From contig CAZIAL010000004.1 in the NCBI GenBank assembly GCA_964536965.1, positions 62,001 through 126,000 on the forward strand: DNA of 64,000 nt, in the 5' to 3' direction. Positions 1 to 8,195 of this stretch are shown piece after piece; position 1 is the first letter of the stretch, and each line of letters starts with the position of its first letter. The position numbers and the translations under genes are program-made. The notes below the pieces were generated by a model. The model made no database searches and was not told the origin of the DNA. It saw only the letters and a list, made by a program, of their open reading frames with translations. This stretch comes from JACMQW01 sp964536965 (GTDB lineage: Bacteria; Bdellovibrionota; UBA1018).

Positions 1-139
1 CGAAGAGGCCGCAGCCGAAATCCAGGCCATCCTCACCGGCATCGCGGTGGTCTTCGCCACCGAAAGCGATTTCGGATTCGAGCGCGCTCTCCGCATGAAT
101 GAAGCGCGGATTTTCGCCATTCTCGGCGTCGCGAGCTGA
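1..139 (+). CDS. C-terminal fragment of an unidentified protein
   Basis: An open frame entering from the left edge (codons starting at base 2) ends at a TGA at 137-139 and gives about 45 residues, ending ARIFAILGVAS. The composition (Ala/Glu-rich, helical) looks coding but the fragment is too short for a family call. No terminator-like hairpin is visible in the 114 bases that separate it from the next gene. Confidence 0.5.
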   Translation, partial: EEAAAEIQAILTGIAVVFATESDFGFERALRMNEARIFAILGVAS

Positions 140-253
140 GCCGGGATCGGACCGGGATCTAGACTGCGGGCGCAACTCTTTCGTTCCGCCCTATCCTTTG
201 CGTGCGTCGTGCCCGGAGGCGCTTCGGCTTAAGACGTGAGCAGAGGAGATTCT

Positions 254-925
254 ATGCGAAAAAATCCGAGTTCTATTCTGTTGGTCCCGATGTTTTTGGT
301 TCTAGCCGCATGTAGCGCAAAACAGGAAGGCGCCGACTTCGGTTCGCTCTTCCAAACCAACCCTCCGGCGTCGAGCCATTGTCCGGCGAATTACGCACCG
401 ATTTCGATCGAGGGGGCGGGGACGGTCACGAGCTTCGACGAGGTATTGGCGAACGGCGATCTTCGATATGCGGTCGCGGAAACCTACTTCCAGATCGCCG
501 AGTCGGGGCAGGTGATCGCCCAAGGGCATGTCGTCGATGCGAGCGGGACTTCGCCGACCTGGAAATGTTCGAACTCCAGTCCGCGGCTTCCGGGGTATTC
601 CGCCGAGGTGAATATGAATCTTCCCGTGACGATCGACCGCACGGGTACGGGATTCGATTCCGTGGTGCATGGCTATGCGCTCGAACTTTTCGACGGCTCT
701 CCCGGCATGATGCTGATGACCAATACCTCGGGAGAACGGACCCCGATTTCCCCGGCACAGCTGCTCGGACTCCAGGACGTGACCGAGTACCGCGTTTATC
801 GACTGGCTGACGGAAGCGTCGAAATCCGGCTCCGCCGCGAGGCCGCGCTGTCGGCGACCGGAGTGGCGATGACGACAGCGTTCGTTCGTTATACCTCCGC
901 GCCTCGAGTCGGGAGCGGCCAATGA
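254..925 (+). CDS. Secreted lipoprotein of unknown function
   Basis: The chosen ATG is preceded by GAGGAG (245-249 region) and starts a classical lipoprotein signal: basic MRKN, hydrophobic stretch, then lipobox LAAC with the acylated Cys at about residue 20. An upstream GTG at 236 would only add six residues before the signal. The mature part (about 200 residues) has no family I recognise. Its C-terminal part (pattern YRLADGSVEIRLRR, then a Thr/Ala-rich strand) resembles the end of the lipoprotein at 34853-35632 (HRLASGDLEIYLSR), so the two look like distant paralogues. The stop overlaps the next start as ATGA, which argues for co-translation with the downstream lipoprotein. Confidence 0.75.
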   Translation: MRKNPSSILLVPMFLVLAACSAKQEGADFGSLFQTNPPASSHCPANYAPISIEGAGTVTSFDEVLANGDLRYAVAETYFQIAESGQVIAQGHVVDASGTSPTWKCSNSSPRLPGYSAEVNMNLPVTIDRTGTGFDSVVHGYALELFDGSPGMMLMTNTSGERTPISPAQLLGLQDVTEYRVYRLADGSVEIRLRREAALSATGVAMTTAFVRYTSAPRVGSGQ

Positions 926-1701
926 GACCGGCGAATTCTCTCGTTTCGGCTTTTGGTGCCGGAGCCTGTCTCTTCTTCGTCTCGGGATGTTCCACGATGA
1001 GCGTGGACAAGGCGAAGGTCGGGGAAGTGAAGCAAGTTTCGCTCGTCGGATTCGATCTCCAGCAGCAGATGCCGCCGTCGCTCGCCGGAGTCGTACTCGG
1101 GACGGAAACCCCATCGGACGGGGGACTTCGCGTCGCAGGTTGTGAAAACACGACGAGCGCGGCGGAGGTGCTGAAAGACCTGGGGCGGACGCTCGCGGAA
1201 GATATGAAGTGGAAGGTGATTCCTTCTTCGACCGTGACTTCGAACGCGGTTTATCGCGAAGTGTACGAGACCTACACCAAAGGCTTCCAGCTCAAGCACC
1301 CGACCCCGGACGGATTCCGCTGCTACACGGACAGCGGAATTCTCGACCCATTTTCGATCCAGAAAATGGATATGACGAAACGACGGGAGCTTCTGCAGGC
1401 CTTGGGAGTCGATGCCCTGGCGACCGCGACGGTCGAAGTGCGCCTCGAGAATCAGAGTTTCCTGAAGAAGCTCGTCGCGAGCGGGGATCTGGCTTCGGTC
1501 GCCGTCGTGAAGTTTCGACTCTATAACGGAACGGACGAGGATCCGTTCTGGGTGGACGTCAACGCGAAGGGCGAAGAGACCCAGGAAACAACCTCGTATA
1601 CGGTCGGTGTTTTCGAGGAAAAGCCTTTGCATGAACAAGCGGTGAAAGCGGCCCGGACCGCGATCCAGGCGCTCGTGGTCAGGTATCGGGAGGCGGGGTA
1701 G
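922..1701 (+). CDS. Secreted lipoprotein of unknown function
   Basis: Starts within the ATGA overlap with the preceding gene. The N-terminus has a signal peptide ending in a lipobox-like VSGC (Cys at about residue 23). The mature protein of about 235 residues alternates beta-type segments and short helices; I recognise no conserved domain. A paired lipoprotein operon with the preceding gene is likely, ended by the hairpin-plus-T-run at 1735-1768. Function not assignable from sequence. Confidence 0.75.
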   Translation: MRPANSLVSAFGAGACLFFVSGCSTMSVDKAKVGEVKQVSLVGFDLQQQMPPSLAGVVLGTETPSDGGLRVAGCENTTSAAEVLKDLGRTLAEDMKWKVIPSSTVTSNAVYREVYETYTKGFQLKHPTPDGFRCYTDSGILDPFSIQKMDMTKRRELLQALGVDALATATVEVRLENQSFLKKLVASGDLASVAVVKFRLYNGTDEDPFWVDVNAKGEETQETTSYTVGVFEEKPLHEQAVKAARTAIQALVVRYREAG

Positions 1702-1734
1702 CCCCCACCTGTCGGTGGCCTAAACATGAACGAG

Positions 1735-1768
1735 GAGGGGGAGCGGTAAATCCGCCCCCCTTTTTTTT
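1735..1768 (+). terminator. Rho-independent terminator
   Basis: GC-rich hairpin (GGGGGAGCGG, short TAAAT loop, CCGCCCCCC, one bulged A) directly followed by eight T residues at 1761-1768. It closes the two-lipoprotein operon. Confidence 0.85.
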
Positions 1769-1780
1769 CTGGCCGCGGTC

Positions 1781-1818
1781 TTGACGGATTCATATTGTTC
1801 TATTATTCTAGAAATATG
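1781..1818 (+). promoter_or_regulatory. arsR promoter and candidate ArsR operator
   Basis: A TTGACG box at 1781-1786 is followed after 17 bases by TATTCT (1804-1809), a plausible -35/-10 pair. Over the spacer and -10 lies an imperfect dyad with perfect outer arms CATATT (1791-1796) and AATATG (1813-1818), the sort of AT-rich inverted repeat bound by ArsR/SmtB repressors. The predicted transcription start falls on or next to the ATG at 1816, so the messenger may be leaderless. Promoter boxes and dyad are read from sequence; binding is inferred. Confidence 0.55.
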
Positions 1819-2160
1819 GAAGTATATACCGCGCTCGAAGCCTTCTCATCGCTCTCCCAGGAAACACGGCTGCGGGTCTTTAAGCTTCTGATTGAATACG
1901 GTCGAGATGGCCTGGTGCCGGGGAAAATCGCCGCGGACCTGGAGATCCCCGACAATACGCTTTCCTTCCACCTTTCCCACATGGCCCGGGCGGGCCTGGT
2001 GACCTCTCGGAAAGAGGGGCGGTCGATCACCTATTTCGCGCAAACCGACCTGATCGAGGATCTCATCGGTTTTCTGGCGAAGAACTGCTGCGCGAAAGAA
2101 AAAGCGTCGCGGTCGAAAGCGAAGTCCAAGTCGAAATCCTGCAACGAAAAGGAGTGCTGA
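1816..2160 (+). CDS. arsR: ArsR/SmtB-family metalloregulator with C-terminal cysteines
   Basis: A 114-residue winged-helix repressor: residues 1-80 follow the ArsR fold (LSQETRLRVFKLL; recognition helix region DNTLSFHLSHMARAGLV; wing RSITYFA). It lacks the usual CxC in the alpha-3 helix. Instead it carries Cys91-Cys92 and Cys109, Cys114 in a Lys/Ser-rich tail. A vicinal Cys pair plus a later Cys at the C-terminus is the As(III) site known from the atypical Acidithiobacillus ferrooxidans ArsR. The TTG at 1795 could extend it by seven residues but would overlap the -10/operator. It lies one base from the next gene and probably represses the pair. Confidence 0.85.
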   Translation: MEVYTALEAFSSLSQETRLRVFKLLIEYGRDGLVPGKIAADLEIPDNTLSFHLSHMARAGLVTSRKEGRSITYFAQTDLIEDLIGFLAKNCCAKEKASRSKAKSKSKSCNEKEC

Positions 2161-2161
2161 G

Positions 2162-2617
2162 ATGAAAAGGTTTCATGTCCATGTCGGTGTGAAGGATCTA
2201 CAGGCCTCGGTCCAGTTCTACTCGACGCTTTTCGGGCAACGTCCAGCGAAACTGAAAGAAGATTACGCGAAATGGATGCTAGAAGATCCGCGGATCAATT
2301 TCGCGATTTCGACGCGCCCCCAGGAATCTGGAGTCGATCATGTCGGGATTCAGGTCGAGAGCGCGGAAGAGCTTTCCGAAATCACGGAGCGGCTGAAAAA
2401 GGCGGATCTCGGCGTATTCGACGAAGGGGAAACGACGTGCTGTTACGCCGAATCGAACAAGGCTTGGGTGCAGGATCCGTCCGGACTCGCCTGGGAAGCG
2501 TACCAGACGATGAACGACGCCGAGGTTTTCAGCGCGGAGAAACCGGTGGAAGAGGAGAACACCTGCTGTGTTCCCGAAACAGAGTCGGATGACGAATCGA
2601 AGTCTTCCTGCTGCTGA
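2162..2617 (+). CDS. arsI: ArsI-type C-As lyase (VOC dioxygenase)
   Basis: A 151-residue vicinal-oxygen-chelate protein of the ArsI/CadI group. ArsI cleaves the carbon-arsenic bond of trivalent organoarsenicals using Fe(II). Visible residues fit the family: His5 (or His7), His60 and Glu112 as the metal triad, and the vicinal pair Cys93-Cys94 that binds the trivalent arsenical. The C-terminus adds two more Cys pairs (135-136 and 150-151), common in ArsI tails. It starts one base after arsR, so the two form an operon. No arsenite efflux pump or ArsC is nearby. CadI-like naming is the alternative for the same family. Confidence 0.8.
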   Translation: MKRFHVHVGVKDLQASVQFYSTLFGQRPAKLKEDYAKWMLEDPRINFAISTRPQESGVDHVGIQVESAEELSEITERLKKADLGVFDEGETTCCYAESNKAWVQDPSGLAWEAYQTMNDAEVFSAEKPVEEENTCCVPETESDDESKSSCC

Positions 2618-2626
2618 GCCCTCGGC

Positions 2627-2689
2627 ATGGAAAAGAAGCTCGGTTTATTACCTAAGTCCCGGCTGCTGGAATGGCTCGGTTCGCTCTAG
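2627..2689 (+). pseudogene. Possible remnant micro-ORF after arsI
   Basis: A 20-codon frame (MEKKLGLLPKSRLLEWLGSL) starts nine bases after arsI and overlaps the end of the opposing gene by a few bases. The spacing is what a third operon gene would have, so it may be the beginning of a lost downstream ars gene or a true micropeptide. Nothing else supports it. Confidence 0.2.
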
Positions 2690-3210
2690 AAGTAGTAGCG
2701 GATACCGAGGCCGCCCTCGAAGAACGCGTCGGTCGCCGGAGCGAGCGCGATGCCCGGCACGAGTTCGAGGAAGACTCCGAGGGGAGCTTTCGACGGGATC
2801 CATTCGATACCGAGGGGGACGCGTACGCCAAGCCCCAGGGTATCCCGCTCGCGTCCGAAAAAGTGGCGATCCCGATCGAGGCGCCGGTCATTCGCAAAGG
2901 CGAGGACGCCCCCGATGCCGACGTAGGGAGTGAGTTCCGTCACGAACGCGCTCGAGCGACCGAACGCGCCGGGGAAGTGGAAGAGATAGTCGGAGAAAAT
3001 CAGGAAGTAATCGTTAAACGAGAACGAAAGCCCGAAGTCGAGGGCATGTTTTTGGTCGAGCCAGAGCTTCGCGCTGAGACCGGTGGGTTCCCCGATCACG
3101 ATCCCGAGACCAAATGGACCGGGTGTATTCGCCGTCGCGGCGGTGGAAAGTCCGAGCGACAGGGCGAGGACGGCGCCTAGGCGTGAAAACGAGTTCATCA
3201 GTATTTTCAT
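2686..3210 (-). CDS. Small outer-membrane beta-barrel-like protein
   Basis: The ATG at 3210 has a GGAG eight bases upstream; an ORF extension to 3243 is not needed. Residues 1-27 form a signal peptide (MKILMNSFSRLG... with ATA-N cleavage zone). The mature protein of about 147 residues is rich in alternating aromatic/Gly strands (GFGLS-, FNDYFLIFSDYLF, YVGIGGVLAF) and ends GLGIRYYF, a typical barrel terminus with a final Phe. Families such as small 8-stranded porin-like proteins fit; no specific function can be given. Confidence 0.7.
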   Translation of the reverse strand: MKILMNSFSRLGAVLALSLGLSTAATANTPGPFGLGIVIGEPTGLSAKLWLDQKHALDFGLSFSFNDYFLIFSDYLFHFPGAFGRSSAFVTELTPYVGIGGVLAFANDRRLDRDRHFFGRERDTLGLGVRVPLGIEWIPSKAPLGVFLELVPGIALAPATDAFFEGGLGIRYYF

Positions 3211-3302
3211 AGAAGAGGTCTCCGGAAGGGTAGGGAGATCCATCTTCGTTCTTCGGAAAAAAGGTGCAACCTATTTTTCTGTTTTCGTCGGCAATCCTGT
3301 AT

Positions 3303-6300
3303 CTATGGATTGAGATACTCGGCGACGCCCCCGATCCCGTTTTGTTGGTAGGGGAAAATCAAGCTGTTTCGGGAGGCGCTGTAAATCATCCCCCGTCCTG
3401 CGCAAGCCATCGTCGAAATGGGCCAGTTTAAAACGGTGTTGGTCGTGGTGGTTACGTTGTACTTGTTCAGGACTCGAGTGTCCTGGTTGCAGTAGTAGAT
3501 GATATTATTGCCCGCATCGTGCCGATAGGCGAAAGACTGGGCCGGGTTCGGCAAGGTGGCGACGGTGCCGATGGCGCCGCCCACCGTCTGGGTGCGAATC
3601 GAGTAGGGGCTGTGTTCGGAGGCGAATACCCATCGACTCGAGAAGCTATCCCAGGTGGCCCCCATTCGGATTTCTGAAACCTGGGTGGACGCGCTTGGCG
3701 TGCCATCTCCCGAAATCGTGTATCCCAACGGACCGGTTACGCCCGCGACATGGGCTTGGACCCCGGTCGTCGTAGAATAAGTCTTTAGAAATACGTCGCC
3801 CGACTGGGTGCCGAGCCAACGCGATTTGGAAACGAGGAGTTGCCCGATGCCGTCGAATCCGATGACGTAGGGGATGAAGCTGCTATAGAGGTTGATCTGG
3901 TTCCCTGCTTTAGTATCGGCGGTCGCGCTATAATAAAGATCGGCGCCGCCGCCGACGATGTCTTCCCAGAGTCCGCTGCCCCGGTCGATCTTCGACAATC
4001 GACTGACCGTACGACCGGCGCAGTAAACGGTCCCGGAGGTTGGATCGACCTGAATGAAAACGGGATTGATCCGCGAGTTTTCGTTATAAGAAATCGGCTG
4101 CGACGCAGCCGGATTCACGGTATCCGGGAAGCCGTGGGAACCGTTTCCGGCGATGGTTTGGATCGTTCCGTCGAGGGCGAATTCGCGGATGCGGAATTGG
4201 CTCGCATCGGAGAATACGATTTTATCGGTGCCTAAATCGTTCCAGATTTGCACGTCGTGGACGTCACCGAGTCGGGCGGACGTCGCTGGGCTTCCGTCCC
4301 CCGCAGCGAATCCCGAACCCATGACGGTCTGGACCTGTCCGGATTGGTCGATCGTCCGGATTCTTCCGCGCTCGAGGTAGTAGATCTGCCCGGTCGCGTC
4401 CGCGTACACATCGGACACGTCTATCGGGCAGTTCGCGGCTAATGTCCCGTCGGCGCAGCTGCCATTGTTTCCGTTGCCGAGAATCGAAGAGAAGCTGTGG
4501 GTCACCGGATCGAGTTTGTATACTCGATTATCGTTTCGGCTAAATTCGTAGAGGGCTCCGTTTCCCCCGATGGTTCGACCGGAGACGTAGTTGACGTTTC
4601 CCGGATAGGGTGCCGCGACCTGCAGCGGGCTCCCCGCCAGAAAAGTGCGGTACCGACCGTTGTCGACCGATGGGCACGGGCCGGTATCGTGGAGAAGGTC
4701 GAGGGTAATCGAAGTGAGGGAGCTCGTGACGGGATCGTAGCTCGCGCCGATTCCATCCACGGTGCAGAGAGTGATGTCTTGGCCCGCACTATAGGCCGTG
4801 CCGGTTCCGGAAAAAGTAAGCGTACTCACTTCTCCCGCGCCGGCGGCCGCATCGGGATCGTAAACCCGAAAGGCGGGGGCGCTCGCCAGAGTCGCGGCCT
4901 GGACATTCTGGATATAGATCTTTCCGTCGGGCGTCGAAAAAAGCAGTTGCACTCGCTCCGCGGCGGAAATCGTAGGGAGCTGGACGGCGAGCGGAGTTTC
5001 GACGGCGGCGGTGGAGCCCCCGCCGCCGATGATCGTCGTCAGGGTATTCAGCGCGGGATCATAGCGCCGGATGCGATCATAGTCGTAGATCAGCACGCGC
5101 CCCGCGGAGTCGAGCGCGAGCCGAACGGGGCGACGGAGAGTGGCCACCCCGGGTACGGCGCCATCAGTAATCACGCCGGACCGTGGGACGAGAAGTTCCT
5201 GGATGCCGGTGCTGGGGTTTATCCGGAGGAGTCCGCGATTCGCGTCGTTGAAGTAAACGACTCCCGCAGTCGATACGACAAAGCTTTGGGGGAAGAGCGA
5301 ACTGCCGAACGAATTTTGGGTCGTGAACACCGCCGCTTCGGCGGATCCACCCGTTCCCGGATCGGTCGAACCGGCGAGTTCGCGGAGGGTGGTGCCCACG
5401 TTCAAACCCGAGGTGCTTCGATAGGAAAGGCGGCCGTTCGTGTCGAGCGCGCCCACCCGAATTCGGTAATAAGAACTGGTGGGTGAACTCGCCGTCCAGG
5501 TGTAACAGCCCGTTTCGGTGCCTGCGAGCGTGCAGCCCGCGCCTTGGGTGTTCGCAATATTCGCGACGATCGGAGTATAGTTCGAATCATCCGTGGTATA
5601 AAAAATCGAAATCGGAGTGGCTGTGAGCGTTCCCGCACTGCTCGCGTCCCATTTTATGTACACGGTACTGCCCAGCGGAGCCGCGAGGTTGATCGCAACG
5701 TCGGAGGACGACGCGGTCACGCCAGACAGAACTGGAGGGGGGACGGGGGTGAAGGTGACCGAGTCGAGATCCTGTTCCGAAGTTCCCGCTCCCGCGTTGG
5801 TCAACGAAGAAATCAGGCCTGCTTCGTTCTTCGCCCAAGCGTAGACGGAATAGGCGCCGCCGGCGAAGCCCAAGCGGAAATTCGTATTCGGGGCGAAATT
5901 CTGCGTCGGTGCGATGGCGACCCAGCACGGATCCGCGGCGAGCGGCGCGACCGAAGAGTTGTATTTCAAGCAATAAGCATTCACCTTCGCGGCGTCGTCG
6001 GTGACGTTAAAAGTGATGGAAACGTAATTGCTCAGAGTGGTTGCGACTCCCGAGTTCACGGACATCTGGGAGGAAGCGAAGACAGGCGCAGTCGTGTCGA
6101 GAGCGAAATCGGAGTTAGAGCCTCCATATCCTTGGTTTCCCAGCAGATCGTAGGCGGCCACGCGGATGCGGGCACGGGCGGTGTCGATGGCGGGCGAGTT
6201 CCAAACGTAGCTTCCGTCGTTCGATTCGCCGCCCGCGATCAGAGTCCAAGAAATTTCTCCGTCTAGCGAGTAGTACAGAGAAATCGAATCGGGCCTGATT

Positions 6301-6572
6301 CCGTCGACGTCCGTGGCGGTCCATGTAATCGTCGTGGCGGTACCTCCGACGAGCGCGTCTCCGCCCAGATGGGAGGTGAGAGCAACGACGGGTGAAGAAG
6401 CATTCAGAGGCTCGAAAAGGTCGGAATTCAGCACCGAGGACGAGGACATGCGGAGGGCCCGAATTTTTACGGAACAACCCAGAAATAGCGTCACGAGGCA
6501 AATCGCCGCGAGGTGCGGGATCACCCGGAAAAGGAAGCCGATGGTTGGTCGAAAACGTTCGATTTCTAACAT
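3303..6572 (-). CDS. Large NHL/beta-propeller lipoprotein with Ig-like N-terminus
   Basis: About 1,089 residues. The signal peptide ends in a lipobox (LFLGC), followed by SVKIRALR, very like the start of the giant protein at 22828-32107 (SGCGSQITALRRA), so the two share an N-terminal design. Residues about 60-270 hold two Ig/Fn-like modules (TWTATDVDG... SLYYSLDG). Around 430-1080 there are repeated NHL-type blades (FNDANRGLLRINPSTG, RPVRLALDSAGRVLIYD, GDGSPATSARLGDVHDV), typical of extracellular beta-propellers that bind proteins or glycans. A surface-exposed binding lipoprotein is inferred; ligand unknown. The GTG at 6581 is an alternative start three codons upstream. Confidence 0.8.
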   Translation of the reverse strand: MLEIERFRPTIGFLFRVIPHLAAICLVTLFLGCSVKIRALRMSSSSVLNSDLFEPLNASSPVVALTSHLGGDALVGGTATTITWTATDVDGIRPDSISLYYSLDGEISWTLIAGGESNDGSYVWNSPAIDTARARIRVAAYDLLGNQGYGGSNSDFALDTTAPVFASSQMSVNSGVATTLSNYVSITFNVTDDAAKVNAYCLKYNSSVAPLAADPCWVAIAPTQNFAPNTNFRLGFAGGAYSVYAWAKNEAGLISSLTNAGAGTSEQDLDSVTFTPVPPPVLSGVTASSSDVAINLAAPLGSTVYIKWDASSAGTLTATPISIFYTTDDSNYTPIVANIANTQGAGCTLAGTETGCYTWTASSPTSSYYRIRVGALDTNGRLSYRSTSGLNVGTTLRELAGSTDPGTGGSAEAAVFTTQNSFGSSLFPQSFVVSTAGVVYFNDANRGLLRINPSTGIQELLVPRSGVITDGAVPGVATLRRPVRLALDSAGRVLIYDYDRIRRYDPALNTLTTIIGGGGSTAAVETPLAVQLPTISAAERVQLLFSTPDGKIYIQNVQAATLASAPAFRVYDPDAAAGAGEVSTLTFSGTGTAYSAGQDITLCTVDGIGASYDPVTSSLTSITLDLLHDTGPCPSVDNGRYRTFLAGSPLQVAAPYPGNVNYVSGRTIGGNGALYEFSRNDNRVYKLDPVTHSFSSILGNGNNGSCADGTLAANCPIDVSDVYADATGQIYYLERGRIRTIDQSGQVQTVMGSGFAAGDGSPATSARLGDVHDVQIWNDLGTDKIVFSDASQFRIREFALDGTIQTIAGNGSHGFPDTVNPAASQPISYNENSRINPVFIQVDPTSGTVYCAGRTVSRLSKIDRGSGLWEDIVGGGADLYYSATADTKAGNQINLYSSFIPYVIGFDGIGQLLVSKSRWLGTQSGDVFLKTYSTTTGVQAHVAGVTGPLGYTISGDGTPSASTQVSEIRMGATWDSFSSRWVFASEHSPYSIRTQTVGGAIGTVATLPNPAQSFAYRHDAGNNIIYYCNQDTRVLNKYNVTTTTNTVLNWPISTMACAGRGMIYSASRNSLIFPYQQNGIGGVAEYLNP

Positions 6573-6736
6573 ACGTCCCACTTAAATCGCCTAATAAGAT
6601 ATATTCGCAAGATGGCGCGGGTAAATCTAGTGGGTCGAATGGGACCCCCCAGGTGGAAACTTGTCCGCTGGTTATGAACAGTTTAGGAGCCGAATCGCAG
6701 CGAAGATGTCGTTCCTGATCTCCAGAAAATCTCACG

Positions 6737-6765
6737 GGGCCGCGTCCCGTTAGTGGTGGAAATTT
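6737..6765 (+). repeat. Left terminal inverted repeat of the IS
   Basis: Begins GGGCCGCGTCCCG then TTAGTGGTGGAAATTT. Pairs with 8167-8195 with four mismatches. Confidence 0.85.
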
Positions 6766-6856
6766 AAAAGAGGGTTTTCCAAGATGGGGTTGAACAAACC
6801 AACCATCAACAATCTTCTGCGGTTAGCGCCACGAAAGACCAAAGGAAAACCCTCTC

Positions 6857-8128
6857 ATGAAGAAAAGCATTACCGAAAAACTGTCCGCGCAGCTACCCGT
6901 TCCTGAAACTCTCGCCCTAGGAAACGCGTCGCTGATGGAGATCCTTCGTCACGGAGCGACATCGCTTCTGAAGACCGCCATCGAGCAGGAAATCACGGCG
7001 CACCTCGGTCGAGCTCGTTACGCGCACTCAGCAGTCGACGGTGAGTCGAAAGGTTACCGAAACGGCTACCGAGAAGCCCGAATCGACACGCCTTCGGGAG
7101 CGATCGTTTACGATCGGCAGCGGCTGGCCGGCGATCCCGAGTTCAAATCGAAAATTCGCCGGCCCCATATGCGGCGGCCCGAGGAATTTGATGCTGCGGT
7201 GGCCGAGATGTACGTCTCGGGCGTGTCGACGAGAAAAGTGAAGAAAGCGCTCCGCGCGGTTGCGGGTGATGACCTCCGCATGAGCCGCTCGACAGTGTCG
7301 CGAATCACGGAGCGGCTTCGCGCCGAATTCCGGGAGTGGAAGAAACGTGATCTCTCGGACCTAAAAGCCGCGTACGTCTTCGTCGACGCGATCCGGATCG
7401 GAATGCGGTTCGAGCGCACCCGGAAACAGGCCGTGCTCGTTGCCTACGCGACGCTGGAGTGCGGAAAATTCGAGACGATATCGATCGGCCTCGGAAACGA
7501 GGAGAGCAGCGACGTGTGGGAGAAGTTCATCGCTGACATGAAACTCCGAGGGCTGAAGGATCCGATCCTGGTCGTCTCCGACGGGAACCCCGGCCTCATC
7601 GGCGCGATCGAAAGATATTTCCCGACTGCGTACCGTCAGCGCTGCGTGAAACATAAAGTCGATAACGTGATGGACTCGATCCCGAAGGAAAAATACGCCG
7701 AGGTTCGTCCGAAGCTTTCTCGGATTTTCTTCGGATCGACGAGCCTCGAGCAGGCGAAAACGGCTCTGGAAAAGTTTGTCCGGGAATACCGGAAAATTTA
7801 CCCCCAGGCGGTCTCCCGGCTGTTAAACGACGTCGATCAAGCGCTGACTTTTTATCTCTTCCCGTCCGCGCATTGGCGCCGGATTCGGACGAGCAATAAA
7901 CTCGAGCGGATGAACTTGGAGATTCGGAGACGGCTGAACGTCATCGGCCGTCATCCCTCCGAAGAAGGTTGCCTTGCGCTCGTTTATCAAACGACAAAAC
8001 GTCATGCCGAGAGACAAAAGGCGTTCGGGAATGGAGATCTCGTGAAGAAACTTTGGGATCGCCTTCGAACCCAGAAGCTCGAGATGATTGCGCAGCTCGA
8101 ACTTCCACTTGTCGATCAGGCGGCGTAA
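6857..8128 (+). CDS. IS256-family (mutator-type) DDE transposase
   Basis: 423 residues, the normal length. Typical blocks are present: N-terminal helical DNA-binding part, RNGYREARIDTPSG, the central region MYVSGVSTRKVKKAL with SRSTVSRITERL, the first catalytic Asp in YVFVDAIRIG (about 176), second Asp in LVVSDGNPGLIGAI (about 242), CVKHKVDNVMDSIPK, and the C-terminal SNKLERMNLEIRRRLNVIGRHPS with the catalytic Glu in LERMN. No frameshift or stop, so it is probably active. The ATG has AGGAAAACCC upstream. Confidence 0.92.
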   Translation: MKKSITEKLSAQLPVPETLALGNASLMEILRHGATSLLKTAIEQEITAHLGRARYAHSAVDGESKGYRNGYREARIDTPSGAIVYDRQRLAGDPEFKSKIRRPHMRRPEEFDAAVAEMYVSGVSTRKVKKALRAVAGDDLRMSRSTVSRITERLRAEFREWKKRDLSDLKAAYVFVDAIRIGMRFERTRKQAVLVAYATLECGKFETISIGLGNEESSDVWEKFIADMKLRGLKDPILVVSDGNPGLIGAIERYFPTAYRQRCVKHKVDNVMDSIPKEKYAEVRPKLSRIFFGSTSLEQAKTALEKFVREYRKIYPQAVSRLLNDVDQALTFYLFPSAHWRRIRTSNKLERMNLEIRRRLNVIGRHPSEEGCLALVYQTTKRHAERQKAFGNGDLVKKLWDRLRTQKLEMIAQLELPLVDQAA

Positions 8129-8166
8129 GAGTATTCACCCGATGCTCCCTCTGGGAAGACCTTCGA

Positions 8167-8195
8167 AAGTTTCCACCATTCTCGGGACGCGGCCC
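8167..8195 (-). repeat. Right terminal inverted repeat of the IS
   Basis: Ends CGGGACGCGGCCC at 8183-8195, the exact complement of the first 13 bases of the left end. Confidence 0.85.

Larger units (their letters stand above)
6737..8195 (+). mobile_element. IS256-family insertion sequence (complete)
   Basis: A 1,459-bp element bounded by about 29-bp terminal inverted repeats (6737-6765 and 8167-8195; first 13 bases GGGCCGCGTCCCG identical, four mismatches over 29). It holds one intact transposase gene. The 8 bases outside each end (ATCTCACG and TCGGCGCG) do not match, so there is no target-site duplication, unlike a simple IS256 insertion; this suggests a deletion or recombination after insertion. 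The right end abuts a gene without a 5' end. Confidence 0.9.

Noticed and set aside
3840..5486. Plus-strand frames inside the propeller lipoprotein gene
   Set aside because: Shadows of the minus-strand NHL protein without ribosome sites or domains.
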